From assembly GCA_902783745.1 (NCBI GenBank), contig CACZRY010000082.1, positions 1 to 11,073 of the forward strand: a stretch of DNA of 11,073 nt, written 5' to 3'. Positions within the stretch are counted from its first letter, which is position 1, and each line of letters begins with the position of its first letter. The position numbers and the translations under genes are program-made. This DNA is from an uncultured Erysipelotrichaceae bacterium (GTDB taxonomy: Bacteria > Bacillota_I > Bacilli_A > Acholeplasmatales > Anaeroplasmataceae). The notes below the pieces were generated by a model. It searched no databases. It had not been told where the DNA came from and was given only the letters and a program-made list of their open reading frames with translations. This document shows positions 5,833 to 11,073 of this stretch, piece after piece.

Positions 5833-6294
5833 ATGAAAAATTTTAATGATATAGAAAAATTAGTTGAATTATTTGAAAAATCATCCTTAACAGTTATGGA
5901 AGTTGAAGTTGAAGGTTTAAAGGTGAAATTTGATAAGCGTAATTTTGATGAACCACAAGTTGTATCTACACCAATGGCTTATCCTACAACTGAAGTAAAA
6001 AATAATAATAATACAAATGCATTAAATGAAAATACAAAAGTAAATGATGATGAAAATGCAAAATATATAACATCACCACTTGTAGGTACATTCCATCAAG
6101 GTCCTACTGCAAATGCAGCTGCATTAGTAAAGGTAGGAGATGTTGTTCATAAGGGACAAAAGCTTTGTATGATTGAAGCTATGAAGGTTATGAACGAAAT
6201 TACTGCAACAACTGATGGTAAAATCTTAGCTGTACTTGTTGAAGACGGTTCAATGGTTGAATACGGTCAAAAGCTATTTAAGATAGGTGAATAA
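5833..6294 (+). CDS. accB: Biotin carboxyl carrier protein of acetyl-CoA carboxylase
   Basis: This 153-residue subunit carries biotin between the carboxylase and transferase halves of acetyl-CoA carboxylase. Residues 1-36 form the usual N-terminal AccB helix and strand (DIEKLVELFEKSSLTVMEVEVEG). Residues about 40-77 are a flexible linker. It is rich in Asn (NNNN at 57-60) rather than the Ala/Pro found in higher-GC species, probably from base composition. Residues 78-153 are the biotinyl domain, opening with SPLVGTFHQGP and holding the target Lys118 in EAMKVMNEI. The thumb loop typical of AccB is present around SPLVGTFHQGPTANAAALV. It starts 2 nt after ACP 2 (AAGGGAG at 5815-5821) and ends 2 nt before accC, in the usual accB-accC order. 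A separate biotin ligase must act on Lys118; none is in the window. Confidence 0.96.
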   Translation: MKNFNDIEKLVELFEKSSLTVMEVEVEGLKVKFDKRNFDEPQVVSTPMAYPTTEVKNNNNTNALNENTKVNDDENAKYITSPLVGTFHQGPTANAAALVKVGDVVHKGQKLCMIEAMKVMNEITATTDGKILAVLVEDGSMVEYGQKLFKIGE

Positions 6295-6296
6295 TT

Positions 6297-7664
6297 ATGT
6301 TTAAGAAAATATTAATTGCGAACCGAGGTGAAATAGCTGTAAGAATCATAAGAGCCTGTAAGGAATTAGGAATAGAGACTGTTGCAGTATATTCTAAGGC
6401 TGATGAGCATGCATTACATAAGGAATTAGCTAATGAAACTGTATGTATTGGTGAAGCATCTGCTCAGGATTCTTACTTAAATATGGAGCGCTTAATAAGT
6501 GCTGCTTGTTTAACAGGTTGTGATGCAATACATCCTGGCTTCGGATTTTTATCAGAAAACCCAACATTTGCACGTATGGTAGAAAAATGTGGACTTGTTT
6601 TTATAGGACCTAATCCAGATGTTATGGAGAAAATGGGAAATAAGGCAGAGGCAGTTCAATCAATGATTGCTGCAGGTGTACCTGTAGTGCCTGGTTCTCA
6701 TAAGGCTGTTACTATGGAAGAGGGTAGAAAGATTGCTGATGAGGTAGGCTACCCAGTATTAGTTAAAGCTTCTGCTGGTGGTGGGGGAAAAGGAATTAGA
6801 AAGGTTAATTCACATGATGAGTTTGAAGAGCTTTATAATGAAGCTCATGAAGAAGCAATTAAATTCTTTGCTAATGGAGATATTTATGTTGAAAAATGTA
6901 TTATAAATCCAAAGCATATTGAAGTTCAGCTATTATGTGATAAGCATGGACATGTTATTCATTTATTTGAACGTAATTGCTCAATGCAAAGAAGAAATCA
7001 AAAAATGCTTGAAGAAGCTCCTTGCCAATCAATTTCTAAGAAATTAAAAGAAAAATTATATAAATCAGCAATTGATGCATGCAAATATGTAAATTACGAT
7101 TCAGTTGGTACAATTGAATTTTTAGTAGATAAGGATGAAAACTATTATTTCATTGAAATGAATACAAGAATTCAAGTTGAACATTGTGTAACTGAAGAAA
7201 TAACTCATATTGATATTGTAAAAGCAATGATTAAGTCTGCATATGGCTTAAATCTAGAATATAAGCAAGAAGATGTTAAATGCTTAGGATATGCAATTGA
7301 ATGTAGAATTGCTGCAGAAGATGTATCAAATGGTTTCCTTCCATGTCCTGGTGAAATATCATTCTTACATATTCCTGGTGGAATGGGTGTAAGAGTTGAT
7401 TCAAGTGTATATCCAGGATATAGAATTTCACCATTTTATGATTCTATGATTTTAAAGTTAATTGTTTTTTCTAAAACAAGATTAGAATGCATAAGAAAAA
7501 TGCGTGCAGCATTAGAGGAATTAATTATAGATGGAGTAAATACTACTATTGAATTCCATTATGTATTATTGCATGATCCAAAATTCATTTTAGGAAATTA
7601 TGATACATCATTCATTGAAAATTTCATAAAGGAGTTGGATTCTAATGCAAAACGCATTCGATAA
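6297..7664 (+). CDS. accC: Biotin carboxylase subunit of acetyl-CoA carboxylase
   Basis: This 455-residue ATP-grasp enzyme carboxylates the biotin on AccB with ATP and bicarbonate, and is close to the E. coli length of 449. The N-terminal domain opens FKKILIANRGEIAVRIIRAC. The ATP-grasp glycine loop KASAGGGGKGIRK spans 157-169. RRNQK around Lys236 and EMNTRIQVEH (287-296, with catalytic Glu287, Asn289 and Arg291) complete the active site. The C-terminal domain holds ECRIAAED and the PGYRISPFYDSMILKL segment. One small difference is Cys297 where the family normally has Pro (EHPVTE). AGGTGA at 6285-6290 lies 6 nt before the ATG. The last 20 nt overlap accD, so the two subunits are translationally linked. 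Linked genes for all four subunits point to acetyl-CoA carboxylase rather than pyruvate or propionyl carboxylase. Confidence 0.96.
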   Translation: MFKKILIANRGEIAVRIIRACKELGIETVAVYSKADEHALHKELANETVCIGEASAQDSYLNMERLISAACLTGCDAIHPGFGFLSENPTFARMVEKCGLVFIGPNPDVMEKMGNKAEAVQSMIAAGVPVVPGSHKAVTMEEGRKIADEVGYPVLVKASAGGGGKGIRKVNSHDEFEELYNEAHEEAIKFFANGDIYVEKCIINPKHIEVQLLCDKHGHVIHLFERNCSMQRRNQKMLEEAPCQSISKKLKEKLYKSAIDACKYVNYDSVGTIEFLVDKDENYYFIEMNTRIQVEHCVTEEITHIDIVKAMIKSAYGLNLEYKQEDVKCLGYAIECRIAAEDVSNGFLPCPGEISFLHIPGGMGVRVDSSVYPGYRISPFYDSMILKLIVFSKTRLECIRKMRAALEELIIDGVNTTIEFHYVLLHDPKFILGNYDTSFIENFIKELDSNAKRIR

Positions 7665-8514
7665 AAGAAAAGAAGAATTAAAAGAATTTGATGATGCAAT
7701 GGAAAAGCTTAATTTAAAAAAGCGTGATAAGACTATTGTTGTTAAGCAAGTACCATCAGACTTAATGGATAAATGTAGTAAATGTGGTAGATTTGTTGTT
7801 AAAGAAGAATTATTAGCAAATTTAAAGGTTTGTCCATATTGTGGTCATCATCAAAGATTGACACCAAAAGAAAGATTAGAACAGGTATTAGATCCTGGTT
7901 ATGAAATAATCTTAAATGATATAGAAGAACATCACTTAGATTTTCCTGATTATAAAGAAAAACTAAATCTTGCAAAGGAAGAAACAGGAGATGATGAATC
8001 AGTTGTTTGTGCAAAGGGTTCAATTGATGGAATTAATGTATTAGTTGGTGTAATGAATTCATTTTTTATGATGGGTTCAATGGGTTCAGTAACTGGTGAA
8101 AAGATTACTCGTTTATTTGAACTTGGAAATGATAAAAAGCTTCCTGTTATAATATTTACTTGTTCTGGTGGTGCAAGAATGCAGGAAGGTGTAATTTCGT
8201 TAATGCAAATGGCTAAAACTAGTGAAGCAGTTGGTAGATTTAATGAGCTTTATATTGCTGTATTAACTGATCCAACTACAGGTGGAGTTTCAGCATCATT
8301 TGCAACACTTGCAGATATTACTCTTGCAGAACCTAAAGCATTAGTTGGTTTTGCAGGTAAAAGAGTTATTGAGCGTACTATAAAAGAAACATTACCAGAT
8401 GAATTCCAGACTGCAGAATTCTTACTTGAAAAAGGTTTCTTAGATTCTATTGTTTCAAGAAAGGATATGAAGAAGAAGTTGAATTTATTACTTCGTCTTC
8501 ATAATTATAGATAA
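7645..8514 (+). CDS. accD: Carboxyltransferase beta subunit of acetyl-CoA carboxylase
   Basis: This 289-residue subunit pairs with AccA to move the carboxyl group from biotin to acetyl-CoA, making malonyl-CoA. A four-cysteine zinc ribbon is present: Cys44-x2-Cys47 and Cys63-x2-Cys66 (CSKCG, CPYCG). A crotonase-fold core follows, with GSMGSVTGEKITRLFE (144-159), the oxyanion region TCSGGARMQEG (172-182) and TDPTTGGVSASFA (208-220). The ATG at 7645 lies inside accC and has its own AAAGGAG (7628-7634) 10 nt upstream, so the 20-nt overlap is real. The charged region before the zinc ribbon (about 43 residues) is somewhat longer than in E. coli. The stop shares one base with the accA start. All expected residues are present. 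Confidence 0.96.
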   Translation: MQNAFDKRKEELKEFDDAMEKLNLKKRDKTIVVKQVPSDLMDKCSKCGRFVVKEELLANLKVCPYCGHHQRLTPKERLEQVLDPGYEIILNDIEEHHLDFPDYKEKLNLAKEETGDDESVVCAKGSIDGINVLVGVMNSFFMMGSMGSVTGEKITRLFELGNDKKLPVIIFTCSGGARMQEGVISLMQMAKTSEAVGRFNELYIAVLTDPTTGGVSASFATLADITLAEPKALVGFAGKRVIERTIKETLPDEFQTAEFLLEKGFLDSIVSRKDMKKKLNLLLRLHNYR

Positions 8515-9434
8515 TGAGTAATTTAAGAGATAATGAACTAAAAATTAAAGAAATGCAGCAAGAATTATCATCACTTAATCCAGAATGTGATGAATATAAA
8601 GCTTTAGCAGCAAAGCTTTATGAATTTAAAAAAGAAACCTATAAGGATTTATCTCACTGGGATAAGGTATGTATTGCTAGAAGCCCAGAAAGATTAAAAG
8701 CAAAGGTTTTAATTGATAAGCTAATTACAGATTTCTTTGAAATACATGGTGATCAATTATTTAGTGATGACCAATCAATAATAGCAGGTATAGGTTTTTT
8801 AGATGAAATACCTGTTACAGTACTTGCACAAGCAAAGGGTACTAATACAGAAGAATCTATTAGAAGAAATTTCGGTATGACTTCTCCTGAAGGATTTAGA
8901 AAAACATTAAGATTAGCAAAAGAAGCAGAAAAATTTAATCGTCCAATTGTTACAATTGTTGATACTTCAGGTGCATACCCTGGTAAGGGTGCAGAAGAAA
9001 GAGGACAGGCTAGAGCAATAGCTCAGAATATAATGGAGTTTTCTAAACTTAGAGTTCCTGTTGTTGCAATTGTATTATCTGAGGGTGGTTCTGGTGGTGC
9101 ATTAGCATTAACAGTTTCTGATTATGTATTCATGTTTGAAAATGCAACATATTCAGTTCTATCACCTGAAGGATTCTCATCTATTTTATTCAAAAATTCT
9201 AAAACAGCTGAAGAGGCTGCAAATATTATGAAGCTAACAAGCCATGACTTAAAAGAAATTGGTGTTGTTGATGAAATCTTATATGAACCATTAGGCGGTA
9301 TTAAGGTACCTAATGATGAATATGTAGAACAGCTACGTCATAAGATTTCAAAAAGAATTAAAAAGCTTCAAAAGACTAGTTTAGAAGAATTATTAAAAGA
9401 TAGATATAATAAATTTAGAAAAATAGGATTATAG
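8514..9434 (+). CDS. accA: Carboxyltransferase alpha subunit of acetyl-CoA carboxylase
   Basis: This 306-residue subunit completes the alpha2-beta2 carboxyltransferase with AccD. The N-terminal region (1-50) is a charged helix pair, as usual. GTNTEESIRRNFGMTSPEG (109-127), DTSGAYPGKGAEERGQA (150-166) and SEGGSGGALAL (189-199) are the signature blocks, including the glycine-rich oxyanion-hole loops that hold biotin and acetyl-CoA. SPEGFSSILFKN (217-228) is also standard. Length is close to E. coli AccA (319). The ATG overlaps the accD stop (TAATG) and no clear ribosome site precedes it, so translation depends on coupling, which helps keep the two subunits equimolar. It ends with TAG, the only TAG stop in the window. 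Nothing suggests damage or divergence. Confidence 0.96.
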   Translation: MSNLRDNELKIKEMQQELSSLNPECDEYKALAAKLYEFKKETYKDLSHWDKVCIARSPERLKAKVLIDKLITDFFEIHGDQLFSDDQSIIAGIGFLDEIPVTVLAQAKGTNTEESIRRNFGMTSPEGFRKTLRLAKEAEKFNRPIVTIVDTSGAYPGKGAEERGQARAIAQNIMEFSKLRVPVVAIVLSEGGSGGALALTVSDYVFMFENATYSVLSPEGFSSILFKNSKTAEEAANIMKLTSHDLKEIGVVDEILYEPLGGIKVPNDEYVEQLRHKISKRIKKLQKTSLEELLKDRYNKFRKIGL

Positions 9435-9442
9435 GAGGACTA

Positions 9443-10546
9443 ATGGATTTATCATATTATATGCCCACTAAATTATTAATGGGTGAAAATGTAGTTGAAA
9501 AGAATAAGAGCATTTTTAGTATTTATGGTAAATCTGCTCTTATAGTTACAGGTAAAAATAGTGCAAAATCATCAGGAGCATTAGATGATGTTATAAACGC
9601 TTTAAATAGCTATAAAATATCATATACTGTTTTTGATAAGATTATGCCAAATCCTACAGTTGATGTAGTATATTTAGGTGCTAGCGTAGCAAAAGAGAAT
9701 AATTGTGATTTTGTTATTGCAATAGGTGGAGGATCACCTATGGATGCAGCTAAAGCTATTAGTGCATTAACAAAGAATAATGTTTCAAAAGAAGATGTAT
9801 TTAATTCAAGTAAATATCATGACATAATGCCTATGATTTTTATTCCTACAACTGCAGGTACAGGTAGTGAGGTTACTCAATACTCTATTCTTACAGATGA
9901 TAAGAATGAAACTAAAACATCTATTGCATCAACTTTATTCTTCCCTAATGTTGCATTACTTGATGCAAAATATATGAAGAATTTAGGTCGTGCAACAACA
10001 ATTAATACTGCGATTGATGCATTATGCCATGCAATTGAATCATATTTATCTAAAAGAAACACTTCAGTTTCTGAAATATTTTCTTTAGAAGCTATTAGAT
10101 TAATCGCTAAGGAATTTAATAATTTAAAGAAATATGACCTAGATTACAATAGTAGATCAAATCTACTTTATGCATCAAGCCTTGCTGGTATTGCGATTGC
10201 ACATACATCAACAGTAGTTGTACATGTTATGGGATACCCACTAACATATTATAGAGATATAGATCATGGTAGAGCTAATGGTTTAGTTCTATTACAATAC
10301 TTATATAAAGTTAATGAATCATATCCTGATAAAATTAATAGATTATTAGAAGCGTTAAATTTAACATCACTAAAAGAATTTGATAATGTTATTTCATCTC
10401 TTTTAGGTGAAAAAGAAAATGTATCTTTAGATGAAATAAAGAAATTTGCATCTAATTCTATGAAGAAGAAAAATGTTTCTAATTCAATAGTTGAATTAAC
10501 TGAAAATGATTTAATTGATATGTATTCAAATGTATTTTTAAAATAA
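9443..10546 (+). CDS. Iron-containing (group III) alcohol dehydrogenase
   Basis: This 367-residue, apparently NAD(P)-dependent alcohol/aldehyde dehydrogenase belongs to the iron-activated family. It opens SYYMPTKLLMGEN, typical of these enzymes. The nucleotide loop GGGSPMDAAKA spans 95-105 and the FIPTTAGTGSEVT block 133-145. Metal ligands are all present: Asp192 and His196 in DALCHAIE, His261 and His275 in the HVMGYPLTYY...DHGRANG segment. The histidine that usually lies four residues after the third ligand (His267 in E. coli FucO) is Tyr265 here. I recall this GYPLT form from some clostridial members. AGGAGG at 9433-9438 sits only 4 nt before the ATG, 8 nt after accA, so it is part of the operon. 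Its job among fatty-acid genes is not shown by sequence. Aldehyde/alcohol interconversion of an acyl product or short-chain precursor is speculative. Substrate unknown. Confidence 0.88.
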   Translation: MDLSYYMPTKLLMGENVVEKNKSIFSIYGKSALIVTGKNSAKSSGALDDVINALNSYKISYTVFDKIMPNPTVDVVYLGASVAKENNCDFVIAIGGGSPMDAAKAISALTKNNVSKEDVFNSSKYHDIMPMIFIPTTAGTGSEVTQYSILTDDKNETKTSIASTLFFPNVALLDAKYMKNLGRATTINTAIDALCHAIESYLSKRNTSVSEIFSLEAIRLIAKEFNNLKKYDLDYNSRSNLLYASSLAGIAIAHTSTVVVHVMGYPLTYYRDIDHGRANGLVLLQYLYKVNESYPDKINRLLEALNLTSLKEFDNVISSLLGEKENVSLDEIKKFASNSMKKKNVSNSIVELTENDLIDMYSNVFLK

Positions 10547-10559
10547 GAGGTATATTGAA

Positions 10560-11073
10560 ATGAAAATTGCATTTTTATTTGCAGGTCAAGGTGCTCAAGC
10601 AAAAGGCATGGGCAAGGATTTTTATGATAAATATGATTATGCAAAAAAATTATATGATGAATTTCCTGAAATAAGAGACTTATGCTTTGATGATAAAGAT
10701 GATGTTATCAATCAAACAGCATATGCACAAAAAGCAATGTTATTAACATCATATGTTTATGCTATGGGATTAAAGAATGCAGGTATTATGCCTGAATATG
10801 GCTGTGGCTTATCACTTGGTGAATATAGTTGTTTAGCATTTGCATCTGTATGGAATTTAAAGGATGCTTTATATATTGTAAAGAATCGTGGAGAAATTAT
10901 GCAGAATGCATTACCTTTAGGTACAACTAAAATGGCTGCAATTATTGGTCTTGATAGAGAAAAAATTCAAGAAGTTATAGGAAATGTTTCAGGTACATGT
11001 GAAATTGCAAATTATAACTGTCCTGGTCAAATTGTTATTACAGGTGACAATTTAGGCGTTGATAATGCTATGA
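10560..11073 (+). CDS. fabD: Malonyl-CoA:ACP transacylase FabD, N-terminal part (3' end outside window)
   Basis: The frame opens at ATG 10560, 13 nt after the dehydrogenase, with AAGAGG at 10545-10550, and runs to the window edge, giving 171 residues of an expected 300 or so. It transfers malonyl from CoA to ACP for use by the ketosynthase. It opens KIAFLFAGQGAQAKGMG, the FabD signature. The nucleophile is Ser85 in GLSLGEYS; Leu replaces the His found before Ser in E. coli (GHSLGEY), which I recall as common in clostridial FabDs. Arg110 (KNRGEIMQ), which binds the malonyl carboxylate, is present, as is the MAAIIGL strand and NCPGQIVITG. The second catalytic residue, a His near position 200, lies beyond the window. 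The operon likely continues to the right, where FabH, an enoyl reductase or other accessory genes might be found. Confidence 0.95.
   Translation, partial: MKIAFLFAGQGAQAKGMGKDFYDKYDYAKKLYDEFPEIRDLCFDDKDDVINQTAYAQKAMLLTSYVYAMGLKNAGIMPEYGCGLSLGEYSCLAFASVWNLKDALYIVKNRGEIMQNALPLGTTKMAAIIGLDREKIQEVIGNVSGTCEIANYNCPGQIVITGDNLGVDNAM

Noticed and set aside
7799..8023. Minus-strand open frame of 74 codons inside accD
   Set aside because: Opposite the zinc-ribbon and core region of accD, with no independent support.
9877..10062. Minus-strand open frame of 61 codons inside the alcohol dehydrogenase
   Set aside because: Opposite the metal-binding region of a conserved enzyme, with no start signals.
10264..10644. 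Minus-strand open frame of 126 codons over the end of the alcohol dehydrogenase and the start of fabD
   Set aside because: Both plus-strand genes are certain from catalytic motifs. The reverse frame shows no recognisable domain and no upstream promoter or ribosome site.

Overview
The window comes from a low-GC, AT-biased bacterium of the Bacillota type (Bacilli / Erysipelotrichia / Acholeplasma-like range). The reasons are codon use rich in A and T, strong AGGAGG-type ribosome sites, an intact miaB-ymcA gene pair, and U-tailed hairpin terminators. Tryptophan is read from TGG throughout and no real gene has an internal TGA, so the standard bacterial code applies and a Mycoplasma or Spiroplasma is unlikely. 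I cannot name the genus.

Positions 1-745 hold the end of a housekeeping unit: the 3' end of miaB (tRNA methylthiotransferase), then an overlapping ymcA/ylbF-type gene, closed by a strong intrinsic terminator. Positions 746-918 are a regulatory region. It holds a 9-bp inverted repeat, a promoter matching the consensus exactly (TTGACA, 17 nt, TATAAT), and an imperfect inverted repeat lying over the expected transcription start. The last is a good candidate operator.

From 919 to the right edge there is one tightly packed plus-strand operon for acyl-chain synthesis. The order is acyl carrier protein 1, a hairpin terminator, a ketosynthase fused to a chain-length-factor-like domain, fabG, fabZ, an iron-sulfur-flavoprotein-like reductase, acyl carrier protein 2, accB, accC, accD, accA, an iron-type alcohol dehydrogenase, and fabD (cut by the window end). 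Gaps run from a 20-nt overlap to 18 nt, apart from 81 nt after the first ACP.

The four Acc subunits make malonyl-CoA, FabD loads malonyl onto an ACP, the ketosynthase extends the chain, FabG reduces and FabZ dehydrates. Three things are unusual. The condensing enzyme is one 795-residue chain in which the C-terminal ketosynthase fold has lost all three catalytic residues, as in polyketide chain-length factors and the KS-CLF part of PUFA synthases. Two distinct ACPs are present. No FabH or recognisable enoyl reductase (FabI/K/L/V) lies in the window, while a flavoprotein and an alcohol dehydrogenase of unknown role do. The operon may be this organism's main fatty acid synthase in an unusual form, or a specialised system making an unsaturated or otherwise modified acyl chain. 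The missing sequence to the right of fabD is needed to decide.
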